Under the pieces are notes generated by a model. That model searched no databases. It saw only the letters and a program-made list of their open reading frames with translations, and had not been told where the DNA came from. The position numbers and the translations under genes are program-made. From Siphonodentalium dalli (lineage: Eukaryota > Mollusca > Scaphopoda > Gadilida > Siphonodentaliidae), in contig CP136061.1 in NCBI GenBank assembly GCA_032622095.1, forward strand, positions 173,113,107 through 173,177,106: 64,000 bases of DNA, written 5' to 3'. Position 1 is the first letter of the stretch. Every line of letters starts with the position of its first letter. This document shows positions 1 to 11,753 of the stretch, in pieces.

Positions 1-124
1 AAAGGGCAACAATCTTCTTTATTTCATAAACATGTGTTATCGCAATGTGTTTGTCATAAACAATAACAAACTTAATCAATCGTACATGTGTATCTGGTTA
101 AAAAAAACCCACACCTGTCGGCAG

Positions 125-513
125 TTTCGTCAGCATTTTTGGGGAAAACCCCACAATAGTAATTGTGACGTCATACATCAACTGTATATATTTAGGTCGG
201 GAACATCTCATTGTGGCCGTATTTGTCAGGTCTACATGTTCAACAGTAAATTTAGTACTGATACAGAATATCACCCAAGTCATATCTAACTCGCCAGTCA
301 AAAAAATCATTAGTATATCCCTGCAAACGTGATATTATTGCCTGTTATTCCCGAAAATTATGCTCTGAACGTAAATTACGTCGTGCGCGCTAAAACTGGC
401 TGCGGTGTTGAAAGTGTTAATGCCGATTCAGTCATGTTAATGGTTCGCGCAGAAAGATTTCTACCACTTGAAAGTATAAAACAAGTTTATATCGGCATTC
501 CACAACATTTACA
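125..513 (+). pseudogene. Possible host exon remnant, IgGFc-binding-domain-like (weak)
   Basis: Reading frame 3 is open from about 125 to 329 and frame 2 continues to 547, so one frameshift near 315-327 is needed. The predicted beta-rich peptide (short stretches such as GREHLIVAVFV and, in frame 2, NYVVRAKTGCGVES and QVYIGIP) reminds me of the N-terminal domain of IgGFc-binding-like extracellular proteins, which are numerous in molluscs. The region starts after a plausible acceptor (ctgtcggcag, ending 124) and reaches a good donor (ACATG/GTAAGG at 513/514). It lies just outside the H1 element that starts at 572. The resemblance is from memory of the family pattern, and the frameshift makes it a pseudo-exon, a sequence error or a chance ORF. 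Confidence 0.2.
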
Positions 514-870
514 TGGTAAGGAGGGTTTCTATCACTTTTGGAAGTAGAAATATACGCGACAATATCGTTTAGGGAGCATGTCAAAACCTCTTTTGCATAT
601 GCGAAGAAAAAAAAATGCGATAAAAGTGCGAAAAATGTGGCATCATTGACGTTGTTTTTTCGACATTATCGGAGTTTTTCGTCATTATCGCACGCCGTAA
701 CGTTCTGCGTTTTCGCCGTCTTGGTTCGATGTTTCGCAATTATCGCAGTTTTTGAGTTTTGCTCAAATGTTCGCTGTTTTGTTTCGACATGTTTTCGCAG
801 TGTTTGTTTTCATCAAGATCGCAGCATTATTCCGTCAATATTGCTGTAGTGTCGATATGATTGTTTGTGT

Positions 871-2007
871 TACGCCATAATTGTTCCATTTTTGACAACA
901 GATTACAGCGTATACTGGTACCGGTACTGAAATTGTCTTCTAATGTTTCCAAATCCGCCTGAACAAACCAAAGATCTATTCTTGTTGCCACTTTCTGAAT
1001 AATTATATCGTTTGCATCAACTTTGCGGTTCAATTCAAATGAAGAAATTAAAACCACATGTGTGTTATGTTGCCAACCAGAAAAGCGGGTCAATCGGCGG
1101 GTTATTGGAAGAGTCAGTATAATTGATGGAAGAGCCAGACCAATCCAGTGATAGAATCAGTCACTCAAGAGCCTCACCCAAATAAGGAAGTTGAATTTAT
1201 TTTTATTTTTATTGATATTGGGAATCGTAGGAATGATTATTTAAGAGACGAGTAATACCATCGCACCAGATAAATAAACGTGTTATCCGAAAGCAACAAA
1301 CTGAAAATGACGCAACCAACAATCATATCGTAAAATTTTATGATCTACTCGATATTAAAGCTAGATTTTTCCAGTTTTCTCTGCAGAAGATTGAATTATA
1401 TTCGGAGATGGGATGTATATTCCCTGCATCATTAGGATTTCCCCAAAAAACGAACCGTCTGTTCAACATTTTGTGCGACTTTCTCAACTTTTCCCACAAA
1501 GTTAAGCATAAATAAAAATGGCATTTTCTCCATTCCTGCATGATATAGACCCGCCAGTTTTGTTATATTTGTATGATTCTCCCAATCAACAATTTAGCTG
1601 GTAATAAGTTGTGAAATAGCGGATACAATTTGCCTTAAAATGTTACCTATTTCGGCAGTGTTCAAGAAATTTGAGGTGACAACATGTCTAATAAAATTAT
1701 CAATAAGCGAACGCAACAAATTCGCAGCTAATTATGCCCTGTTGTCTACCTTGACATTACTTGTGAGGGCTGTTCCGGGTATCGTCACAGGTACGGTACA
1801 CGTTAGACACGTCAAATCATGTCATTGAGGGTTAAAGAGAAGCACCAGCTACCAATCAAAATACATAGATTTGAAGTCAGCGCAAGAAATTTACAAAGTC
1901 AGCTGGCGAGGATCACCAAGTGATCAATAATATTTTCCACCCAGCATCAAATGCATCATGCACTCTGGTTTCTATAATTATAAAGATATATATTTAATAA
2001 TTTGTTA
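871..2007. other. Interval in H1 copy A without recognisable content
   Basis: This 1.1-kb interval has no counterpart in copy B. Only short ORFs occur (for example 827-1093 minus, 88 aa), none of which I recognise. It may be a further insertion or the part of H1 that copy B has lost. Confidence 0.3.
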
Positions 2008-2935
2008 AAATGGAATTTCCATGAATTGCATGTGCTCAGATTTTCCTGTTATGTTGTGCTATTTTTAGCACTGTAATTTCCCAGGCCAATCCTAGTTTCG
2101 TTTGTGGGTACCATTGACTGGCAGAGGAGTTGAGTGTTATATTTTTCTCGATTCTTTATTGACTAAATAATTAAAACATGGATAATGATAAACATACCAT
2201 TAATATGATAATATGCAAGGCATATAAAGAATGACCCCGACATAATAGTAAGAAGACGGACAATGCAAAGGATCGTGCAAATCGTCGTGGAACTATATGC
2301 ATATATAGGCCTATATATTAGGCCTATATGCATGTCAGCGACGCGAATGCTTGATTGTTAGTGCAGATAGTTTTGGATAACAGTGGACTTCGATGAGTAC
2401 ATGATGCCTTAATATAGCATATTGGCCTTTGATAATAAAAGCCTCTATATTGTAATGTATATAGTGGATGCTAACAATGCGTCCAGTCATGTCTGGATTC
2501 TGGCCCGTAGAGACAAATGGCGTTTTGATGTCACGGCGCCGTTACTGCCTTCATTTAGCTAACAAATTAAACTGATCTAATATTAACCTTTGCATGACAT
2601 ATTCATAACAACTTACTGTTTATAAATAAATACTTCAGTTGTAGGGCCCGGCGAAGGTTCGATATTCGATTCGATTCGATATACTCCCGATGATTCGATT
2701 CGATTCGATACCATTCGTCCGATTCGTCTCAAAACGAATCTTAACAACATCAGATATAACGCGCAAAGATCGTGCCATTTTTATTGCAGTTATCGGAAAA
2801 AATCCGGTCCGATGATCAGAATAGAGTTACTCCTCTTGTATAGCGAATATACGAGTATTCCGTTTCATCTCCCGTTTGCTCACTCCCAATTTTAACGCAT
2901 TTGTAAGTTGTAACTTCCGTTTCTGAAAGTTTTAA

Positions 2936-3055
2936 GATGGCCGAAATTAGAATTTATTTTGAGTTTGGTAATAAGTTAATTAAATGCAAGTCATGTACGA
3001 CGGTGTTGGCTGTACAAAAACGGGTACGACTTCTCATCTTTGGACACACTTAGGT
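2936..3055 (+). pseudogene. hAT transposase, N-terminal BED zinc finger (frameshifted)
   Basis: An ATG at 2936 opens a peptide with the CxxC half of a BED finger (KCKSCTTVL) after an aromatic-rich start (IYFEFGNK), as in ZBED/hAT transposases. The reading frame then breaks: the histidine half (TSHLWTHLGRK) is in another frame from about 3017, and the original frame stops at TAG near 3050. The BED finger would bind the element's ends. The frameshift inside the finger means this copy cannot make a normal transposase. Confidence 0.75.
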
Positions 3056-3239
3056 CGTAAGAGGCGAAGGATAAAAATTCAAAGAGACCCACATCCAGTG
3101 TTTGTGCTAGTGGTGGTGAGCCAGATATGAAGAAACAGTGCTCTATGATGGATTTCGCGAAGCGGAGGGCACTGCCATCTGATGTCAGAGATAAGTACGA
3201 TCGAGCCGTTTGTCATTTGTGGTAGCAGATGGGCGACCA

Positions 3240-4579
3240 TTTGAGGCAGTAGCTGGGTGGGATTTAAGAACCTGTGTTCTGTGTTATCGGAGAAAGAGTA
3301 CGTTCCACCACATCCCAGGACGCTCTCTCGAAAACTAGCTGATTGCCGATCAACAATGGAGACGGCGATGTCCACAAATCTGGCCCAAGATATGCTGAGT
3401 GCGAGGCCATCGTTGACGTTCGACCACTGGAAGGCCGACAACAACGCCAACTATTTAGTCATTACTGTCCACTACATCAGCAAGGAGTGAAAATTCGTCA
3501 CGAAGTGCTTGTCTGTGACAAATTTGGAAGACCGAGATGCTGATCATATGGCTGTGGTGACTGATAAAATTATCAGAGAGCAACTGGCGAACTTCAACAT
3601 TGACATTAAGAACGTATGTATTGCACCACAGACACCACCAATGTAATGCCTTGTACGGCACGAATTTTGGGCATTCCATGGGCTGGCTGTGCTGCCCACT
3701 TGTTGCAACTTTGCATTAATTCCGCACTTGAGGTACAACCAATGATAAAGAATGTTATATCAGCAGTCCATAAATTTGCTAATTTCTTCAACTCATCCAC
3801 GGTGGGTTTAGCTCTGTTACACAAGTATCAGCAGGATTCGAAGGATTCCGATGATAACAGTATTCTACTGAAAGCATCCGACCCACCGATGGACGTGATT
3901 ACAAGGTTCAACAGCACGTACATGCTTCTGAACTGGGTTGACAAGAATATGATGCCTATTTCGTTAGCCCTTGTTCAGTGCCATGCACGAAAGAAATGCA
4001 CATCTTCCCCTCCGCCTGCAGTAACCAAGCCACAGATAGATACACTTAAGGCGGCACTACCTCTACTTAAGCCAACGGCAGAGGCAACGTCCTTTTTGAG
4101 CGCGGATCGTTCGATTACTGTATCAATGGTGGTCCCATATATCCAGACTCTGACTAAGCAGCTGCGACTCAATGATGCCAATGGCGTGAAGAAGTTCAGA
4201 GAAGAACTTCTTGCACAACTTCAATCCAGATTTGATCTCTCCAAACCCCACCTGCTCGCAGGTTCATACCTGGATCCGCGATTTAAAAGTAAATCATTTG
4301 GTGACATTCACGTTATACAGAAATATTTAGAACAGGACTTGACCCACCACGGACTCCATGAAACAGAGCAGTCTTCTAGTACAGGCAATGCAATTAATAA
4401 ACCGGTGACTCCACCTACCGAGAGTTTAGTTGACGCTATGTTTGATGACATTGAAGCTGCCCACGAGAGGGACAATGTACTGGACCCTGGTGACAATTCA
4501 TTATGTGTACGGCTAACCAAGGAAATGGAGGCATACTCGCGTGTTGGGTTATTAACGAGAGGCCGATCACGATCGGCAG
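3240..4579 (+). pseudogene. hAT transposase, central catalytic region (broken)
   Basis: Two frame segments cover the RNase-H-like core. One at 3257-3490 carries RTLSRKLADC and LTFDHWKADNNANY, matching the 'TTDGWTS..' catalytic-start region of hAT transposases. The other, 3616-4579, reads continuously through DTTNVMPCTARILG and GCAAHLLQLCINSAL (the conserved 'C.AH.LNL' box) to EMEAYSR just before the dimerisation domain. A shift of frame occurs between about 3490 and 3616. The last residues and stop at 4585-4587 come from the inserted element that begins at 4580. Activity is excluded by the frameshifts and insertion. Confidence 0.85.
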
Positions 4580-7177
4580 ATGTTTAACCCATACCTTGGC
4601 GATAGCGATCTTTTTATGAGTGCAATAATTTCAACAATTCACAGCGTACTATTATTTATTAGTTTCATAGTGGAATCAGACATATTGAGCAACTTGCTCA
4701 TTTAAACACAATAGGAAGATGGATATGACATTCGATTTCAACCTATTCGGTCACTCCAACAGAGATACATGTATGTGTGATAGATTGATAAAGATAATTA
4801 TACCCAAACACAGTCAGACAGATGCACCATAGCTGTTAAAGATATAATTGTTACAATATTAACATCATAATAACTCTATTTATTTAATTCTTACAATGGA
4901 ACCTGAGTCATAACAGATTATGTTGTTGTGTTAGCTGCATAGTAAAAGTTATGGGATGATTGAGATTAGAGACCAACAAACACCTGAACATCTATATAAG
5001 TGAGGGGTGTATAGACCTTGATATTAAATATGATTGATAATGGTTGGATATAAAATATTTTAATACAGAATTATCAGATAACTAAAGGAGAGATATGAGA
5101 AGGGTCAAATTGAAAATATTAGAGTCATAACATTGGATCGCGTACAGTATACATGTACCTATGGTTAATTTTATTCTAAGCTGATCATTGGAAAGATACA
5201 ATGTCTGTAACAGCAGAAATATTATTAAATATTGGGTTAATATTCTCAAAACCATTCAATCAATACCAAAATCTATACGCATGAAGAATGTATCACAATC
5301 AACCTGAATGAGATTATAAAAGTGATTGGGTGAAAAATATTTGACCAAAAAGTCAGCTTCAAGAATACCAGAACCATTATTATTATCCTGCAGCCCAAAT
5401 GCAATAGAGGGAATTTCAAAATAAGATATATCCTCAAATGATGAATATTCAATTGGTGGCTTATAATTAATAGAAATTCTTAGTGAACCTGGCCTAAGGC
5501 GAAAGAGATAATTTAAAATCTGCGTATCAGATATTATGTGTCTATGGAATAGGTTAATTTTAATCCTGAAATACATGCAAGTGAAAAGTGGATCACGATC
5601 AACCTGGACATAGAATAGGAGAATGAACATATGATATGTGGAGAGTGTTAATCATTTTCAATGACATCATATGATGGAACTAATGTGTGGATAAATTGTT
5701 TTCTCAAGATAAGACAACAGTGTCTCTGTAAACAACAATTCTCTAAACAGCCATGCTCCAGAACATCCTTCACATGGACAATGGACTATTTGTATTAATG
5801 CCATGAACATGTTTCAACAGGTTGGGTTAAATTACTATTGCACACAAACTGGAGTAAAGTATCATCAATCACTTAAATTTGACAGCTCTGGGAGCAGCAG
5901 TGGTTTAGCAAAGAGTATCCAGTGTCATTTTCTGATCCCAATAAAGCAGATTACTGTGTAAAGTTGTTTGTCTTAAATTCTCACAGGGCATATACAATAG
6001 GTAGTAAATTACTTGAATTATAAAGGGCCATAACTCTGTTAAAATATATCGGATCAAACCCAAATTTGAACTTGATCTGTATTTCGGGGTGAGGACCACA
6101 TGTACCAAATTTGGTGTAGATCAGATGAAAAATGTTTTGAGTTCTAAGTAAAAATAAGTTTGAAAAGGGTTAATTAAACGATACCAAAAACCATACAGAT
6201 AAAGAACGTGCTAAGAAAAACCTTGGTAAGAAATATGAGGCATATCAGAAGAAAACAGTTTGACTTAGATGGATCAGATAGCATTTGTGTGCAGGGTTAA
6301 ATATTTTCTAAACCGATCAACCGATCGATACCAAAAACTATACAGGTGAGGGGTGTGTCATTATAAACCTACATATCAAATATGAAAACAATCGGACAAA
6401 AAATAATTTGGTTACAGCATCGGATAGCTCATGCCTATGTGCGGATGCAAAGTGTTAATAATTTCTAAACCGATCGATACCAAAAACTATATAGGTGAGG
6501 AGTGTGTCATCATAAACATGGGAGTAAAAAATAACTCTAATTCCCATAATACAGATTTACTGCTCTCAGAGCTAAACTGATACCACTGGTAATTAATTGT
6601 AGACTGCTATGGTTATCTGTTCAATTCTTAGTTGAAAAAGGGCCATAACTCTGGTATAAAATGTTGGATATAACCCATATTCAAACTCGATCTGTATTTT
6701 GAGTTGAGAAACTCGCATACCAAATTTGGTTCCGATCAGATAAAAAAAAATTTGAGTTATGGCAGCATGCATGAATTCTAAGTCGAAAAAGGGCCATAAC
6801 TCCATTGAAAAATATCGGATCAAACCCATATTCGAACTCGATCTGTATTTTGGTCCGAGAAACTTGCATACCAAATTTGATTCTGATCAGATAATTTTTT
6901 TTTGAGTTATGGTAGCATGCATGAATTCTAAGTCGAAAAGGGCCATAACTCCGTGAAAAAAACTCGGATCGAACCCATATCGAACTCGATCTGTATTTGG
7001 TGCTGACAAATTCATATACAAAATTTGGTTCCGATCAGATATAAAATGTTCGAGTTATCGCACCATGCATAAAGTGTCTACAGACAGACAGACAGACGGA
7101 CGGACGGACGGACTAACGACGAGTGGTCAATCCGGGCAACGACACTATGTTTACCATACTATGGTATGGGTAAACAT
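4580..7177. mobile_element. Non-autonomous repeat inserted in the hAT transposase gene
   Basis: The hAT coding sequence stops matching at about 4579 and resumes at about 7183. The intervening DNA begins ATGTTTAACCCATACC (4580-4595) and ends with its near complement GGTATGGGTAAACAT (7163-7177). The right end also forms a hairpin with ATGTTTACCATAC at 7147-7159. A GACA/GACG tetranucleotide tract (about 7080-7113) precedes the end, a layout seen in pearl/HINE-type mollusc repeats. I could not define a target duplication. No coding content is recognised. Confidence 0.65.
5990..7080. repeat. Diverged tandem units of about 130 bp
   Basis: At least four imperfect units share the phrases gggccataactc, cggatc.aaccca.att and ccaaatttggttccgatcagat (clearest at 6010-6130, 6640-6760, 6785-6900 and 6935-7050). 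Similar phrases recur at 52330-53280. They belong to the inserted element, not to the hAT element. Confidence 0.7.
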
Positions 7178-7182
7178 AAAAA

Positions 7183-7448
7183 GGGATGACTCTCCACTGG
7201 AGTTTTGGAAATAGAACCAGTCGTCTTTGCCTTTACTTGCTACAACTGCGAAGGATATACTCGGTATTCAAGCGACGAATTGTTCCAGTGAGAGAGTAAA
7301 CTCAGTTGGAGGGAACATATTAACAGACCAAAGGCACAGTCTCTCCAACTATAACGCGGAAACGTTAATCTGGGCCCGCAACAACTCGAACTTACTCTTT
7401 CCGTCACTGGCACAAACTGAAAAAGCCAGTGAAATTAAGAGTGAATAG
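7183..7448 (+). pseudogene. hAT transposase, C-terminal hATC dimerisation domain
   Basis: The frame running DDSPLEFWK, an in-frame TAG at 7212-7214, then LPLLATTAKDILGIQATNC, SSERVNSVGGNI and RHSLSNYNAETLIW is the signature hATC domain that mediates transposase dimerisation. It completes the transposase interrupted at 4579. The usual SSERVFS phenylalanine is asparagine here. The in-frame stop adds to the evidence that the copy is dead. Confidence 0.88.
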
Positions 7449-8106
7449 TTTGGTCGCTTGAATACCAAGTATATACATGATTGCGTGTACTAACTGCTAA
7501 GTTCGCAGCTTTTGCGAGTAAATGCAGAGATGATGTTTCCAAAGTGACCAAATTTGTCAATGTTTTAGTTTTTAATAACTTGAGTTGCTGTCAAAGTGTA
7601 GAACGACTAACATTGGCACACTTCATGTTTTATTATCTTGACTGATTATGCATGAATTAAACTGGATTTTCCCCGAGTCACAATATTATTCAATGTAATA
7701 ACTGCCTTCCCGAGTCCCGACTCCCGATGCCAGTTGTAACTGTTGTATAGAAGGCTTAGAAGCATGGCGCCGCACTGTATACCCAGCAGACTGTCCCAGC
7801 TGTGATTGATGATGTGCAGCGTAGTTATATTACGATGAATTGTGATTGGTTGTGTAGTGTACTAGTGTGTACGGACCAAACAGCGTACGGTATTAGCCGA
7901 GTACGTTTATTTGAATATTTTTACAGGGAGATAATCGCACATGGTGAAATCAAATCAGCTAGTTAACGAATAGTTTGTAACATTTATTCATAAAATTGAT
8001 GTTTATTCATTATAAATTTGTCCCAATAATTGAAGTCAGGTTTTCTATGATTCGATTCGATATCATTCGGCCGATTCGATTCGTGATTCGATTCGAAAAA
8101 GGCCGA
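7449..8106. other. hAT 3' non-coding region
   Basis: No ORF or repeat is recognised until the subterminal GATTCGATTCG array at about 8048-8100. This is presumed to be the 3' untranslated and terminal region of the hAT element. Confidence 0.5.
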
Positions 8107-8507
8107 TTCGCCGGGCCCTATTCAGTTGTCCATTGCCACATATCGGAAGTTGTGAAGTAGTAAATTCGTTTCATTGCTGACTCCGCGATTTTGTGAAACC
8201 ACTGCCGGAAGTCACGTGATTTTTCCACGAAAATGTTGTGTGAATAAAAATTTCTCCTTCATGGTATACTGTAATTTATGTGTGACGTCACAAGTACGCG
8301 CGCCCATCTGTTATGTTACCTATACACGACCCAAGCTCGGCCGCGCATGCGGGGTCGTTATAAAGCAATGAACTTAGGGAGTATGGCTCTATGTCTGGCA
8401 TTGATACAATGTGATGAGGGCTTGTTCTATATCGGACCTATGCTTTGCTGGATGGATGGCTGTCGCTCCCGTTATGGGTGGGTGCAGCTGGTTTCAATCT
8501 AGGGCTT

Positions 8508-9296
8508 CTCGGAACTGCACCGATCTCATCAATTATAGACAAAAGAAAACTAAGCCTCTTTGGTTGTCTCTGTAGAACAGATTCTGATAAAGCCTCAAAA
8601 CAAATTTTTCTATATCGCATCGAGAGGCATATGAATGGGTACACAGCCATTCATTCCTCGTTCATTTCAGAATTAACTGCCATTCTAGAGAAATATGATC
8701 TTATATCTCATTTATCGTCCTTTGTTGAAACAGGACACTTTCCTTCGAAGGACACGTGGAAACAATTAGTGACTCGCCAAATATCATATGTTCACGAAGA
8801 AGACTGGAAAACCCGTCTTGCCAGTGATAACTCCATGCTGAACTTTGCAAATAATTATACCTCTCTGAACATATCCCCACTCTGGTACGCATGTAGATGT
8901 TATCCTAAACATAAATTCGAATTTCTGGAAGCATCAAAGTTGTTGGCAAAAGCAGTCTCCCAGGAGGAGGGGGCGTGTCAACTTTGTGGCAAACCATATG
9001 ACAATATAGTAGAACACGCAGTCCTCGATTGCTCCAGCATCAACGAAGCAAGAAATGAAATATGGTTCAACCTTCTTCAACATTTTGACATACCTTGCTT
9101 CATTGAAATAGATAATTTGTGCACAATTGATCAACTAATGGTGTTTCTGTCTTGTATACCATTGCATGTTGTTGAGAAGATAAGTGACCTTAATTCATTT
9201 GTCCTGTTCACAACATGCAGTAGTGTTAAAATGTTGAAACTCTATCATAAACGCCTTAAAGAAATTACAGATGCGAACACGATCACTGTCACGTGA
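8508..9296 (+). pseudogene. 5'-truncated LINE, C-terminal part of the reverse-transcriptase ORF
   Basis: An open frame with KRKLSLFGCLCRTDSD is typical of the segment just after the reverse-transcriptase thumb in non-LTR retrotransposons. About 150 residues later comes the CCHC-like motif CxxCG..YDNIVEHAVLDC. The catalytic reverse transcriptase is missing, so this is a 5'-truncated copy, the usual product of target-primed reverse transcription. The ORF formally starts at 8445, but residues before about 8508 come from H1 sequence: the H1 block breaks after ggtttcaa (8507) and resumes near 11805. The clade is uncertain (a Jockey/CR1/I-group relative). Confidence 0.8.
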
Positions 9297-9942
9297 CGCA
9301 TTACTCCACGATCTCTATATTGTCCCTTCACTTTTCAATATATAAACACCCACAGCCCTTCTCCATCTACCCCGTCCATATGCGATCCCAAATATCGATT
9401 GGATCTCACAAACCTTATATAAAGACCACAATGTTTATTGATCTACCACAATAAACGAGCAGCTTTAAAAAAAAATATTGTGGACAAAACGTTGATCCAT
9501 GTATTCTAGTCAAAATGGTTAAACTGTCTCAAATTCTTACTGTATCTGACCATAATATTCATGTATGCTAATCTTTCATGTCAATTGTCCGCCATGACTC
9601 CATTTACACATGCGTGTGTGTTCGAGCGTATGCACGCATGTACTGCGAGCGAGTGTGTATGTCTATGTACACGTGTGTATGTATATGTGTATGTATGTGT
9701 GTGCGTATGTAGGTGTGTATGGTTGTGTCTACAAAGGTGCGTGTATGTGAGTATTTGAGAGCGGTTGTGGTGTGTGAGGGTGTGTGCATGTGTGTTATTT
9801 ATGCGTGGTGTACATGTATATACGTTTGATTTTCTTCGTGTTAAATGTCTGTAAATACTAATTATCATTGTATTGTGTTCCTGTTCATTATATGTAAGCT
9901 CTCTGTATTACGGAGGAAATAAAGGTATATATATATATATAT
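9297..9942 (+). other. LINE 3' untranslated region and tail with microsatellite
   Basis: An AATAAA signal at about 9450 is followed by A9. A second AATAAA-like signal at about 9918 is followed by a (TA)n tail ending near 9942. A GT-rich microsatellite lies between, at about 9610-9800. I read 9942 as the probable LINE end because many LINEs finish in AATAAAGG plus a short tandem tail. The earlier poly-A is the alternative end. Confidence 0.45.
9612..9800. repeat. (GT)n/(GTAT)n-rich microsatellite
   Basis: An alternating purine-pyrimidine run of gtgtgtatgtatatgtgt type with interruptions. It produces spurious ORFs on both strands. Confidence 0.9.
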
Positions 9943-9944
9943 AC

Positions 9945-10300
9945 ATTGCATCATCATTACATCAAGGTCAAGGTAACGCCTGTGTCTCAATGTGATTTAT
10001 TTTTAGTATATTTCGTCATCCTTATTCAATACGATGTCTTGCTAACTATTATTTAGTTTGGCATCTCATATATTCACGAAGAGAAAAGCACTGTTATCGA
10101 CCTTAATGGCCATTCAATCTTTTTCAAATGACAATATGTGATGGACATTATCTACGCATGTAAATGTGCCAAGATATATCGTAATAAACTGGGTCAAGTT
10201 CGAAGTACGTACGCATTACGTTCGTGAGGTACACAGAAGGAGTTGTTGTCAGCGCTGAATATATAGTTCTTGCGATATATATTTCTATTCCGATATATTA
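9945..10300. repeat. Dispersed repeat Y, copy 1
   Basis: Shares catcaaggtcaaggtaac, atttcgtcatc, gatgtcttgctaac, actgggtcaagt and gtcagcgctga in the same order with 13618-14020 plus 17171-17345. The second copy is split by element H3. The function and type of Y are unknown. Confidence 0.7.
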
Positions 10301-10734
10301 AACATTATATTGTTACTGAATAGCATTTCAACTTCTAACCTATGATTTAAAAAATTGAAATTTTAGTCTATTAATGCTGTTTTTATGTCTTTTTTTATAC
10401 ATGACACACGGAGTAATTGTCGAAGTATTTACGTCGACGTTACACATCTTATTTCTGTATCCTCACGATCATGGCTTGTGTTTTGTTTACATTGGTTACT
10501 ATTTGTGATCATGTGTCAACAACAGTTAATCAAATTTTTACAATACTGGAATAAATTTCACAATGCATTTCCACATTTTATTGAATTTCGTTGGTACATT
10601 ATTAAATGCAAATAAATAGAAGTTGGTTAACACTTTGCTAGTGATTGTGGAAAAGTGAAGGTAATTCGGGAAATCGAGATTACAACGTCAAACTTCATAC
10701 AAAATCTTCGCGGTGTTTTTGTTGATAAAATATT
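10301..10734. other. Interval without recognisable features
   Basis: AT-rich sequence with one 76-aa ORF (10385-10615) that has no recognisable domain and no splice context. Confidence 0.4.
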
Positions 10735-11180
10735 GGGGATAATTTTATTAAACGATGTCAAAGTATAGTACGCATTCATATGGACATGAACTAGAGTGAT
10801 TGGTGCACATGTAGATGTGAAAATTTAAAGGAATGCACGCGTAAAACGATCTCATTATTTTATTAGTAAGTGATTGCTAACAGTAAAGAAAGTACGGCAA
10901 CTGTGTTGCCTTACCGTCTTACGTAATACACAACTCAATCGACGACGTTTTCTGTTTTGCAAATTTATATATGCAATATATAATGGGGGGATAATTTTAT
11001 TAAACGATGTCAAAGTATGGTACGCATTCATATGGACATGAACTAGAGTGATTGGTGCACATGTAGATGTGAAAAATTAAAGGAATGCACTGCAAAACGA
11101 TATCATTTTTTTTATTTGAAAGTGATTGCTAACAGTAAAGAAACTATGGCGACTGTGTTGTCTCACGCAGTACCGTACAC
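10735..11180. repeat. Tandem duplication, unit about 252 bp
   Basis: The block starting ggggataattttattaaac at 10735 recurs at 10987 with few differences through cagtaaagaaa and on to the ttttctgttttgca/ttttttgttttgca stretch. Confidence 0.85.
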
Positions 11181-11500
11181 AACCAGATCTCCGGCGTTTT
11201 TTGTTTTGCAATATTTCTGTTGATAAATTGAACACAATAATATGATAAATTTTCGGAAATTACCATCTGAAATGACAGCAATAAAATTCAGAATCTGATA
11301 CATTTCAATGTGAAATTGATTTTAATTCTATGCAACGAATCAGGGTCAAGAAAAATCCGGAAAGATACCTACCAACTCCATAGTGTCTCCTTGTTCTCCA
11401 TCTCCAGATGGAATATATGATCAAACAAATCATCTTACCTGCTCTTCCCATACTAAGGATGTAGTATGAATTAAATAAAAAAAAAATGCACATTGCCAAT

Positions 11501-11528
<28 letters not shown>
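11501..11528. repeat. Poly(G) tract, 28 bases
   Basis: Homopolymer run of G, a possible source of assembly or polymerase slippage errors. Similar tracts occur at 13317-13339, about 36890-36903 and, as C, 54563-54593. Confidence 0.95.
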
Positions 11529-11531
<3 letters not shown>

Positions 11532-11753
11532 TGACTTTCATAAATATGAAAATCAATTGTTACCAATTAATTAAAATTAAAAAAAACCATCCTTGCAGAT
11601 AAACAAGAGCCACCATAAGATTTAATAATTAAATACATTTTTTCCTATAACTTTGACGTTACCAGAAAGTTATGTTGGCTGGGGTGACGACGTTCTCTCC
11701 TATCAGTATTGGTGTGGGTAATGACGTTAGACATATTACTGTTGGGTAAAGGG

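Larger units (their letters stand above)
2642..8120 (+). mobile_element. hAT superfamily DNA transposon (degenerate, ZBED-type transposase)
   Basis: Perfect 14-bp terminal inverted repeats, TAGGGCCCGGCGAA at 2642-2655 and its complement at 8107-8120, are flanked by a perfect 8-bp target duplication TTCAGTTG (2634-2641 and 8121-8128). An 8-bp duplication is diagnostic of hAT. Subterminal GATTCGATTCG repeats occupy both ends (about 2660-2735 and 8048-8100). Inside are remnants of one plus-strand transposase gene with a BED finger, core and hATC dimerisation domain, broken by frameshifts, a stop and a 2.6-kb insertion. The 5479-bp length is explained by that insertion; without it the element would be about 2.9 kb. 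It sits inside H1 copy A. Confidence 0.93.

Noticed and set aside
827-1093. 88-aa minus-strand ORF within H1 copy A
   Set aside because: No recognised domain, absent from copy B, starts within the subterminal array.
9561-9868. Overlapping ORFs on both strands (65, 95 and 61 aa)
   Set aside because: They translate the GT-rich microsatellite (runs of Cys/Val or His/Thr) and have no coding character.
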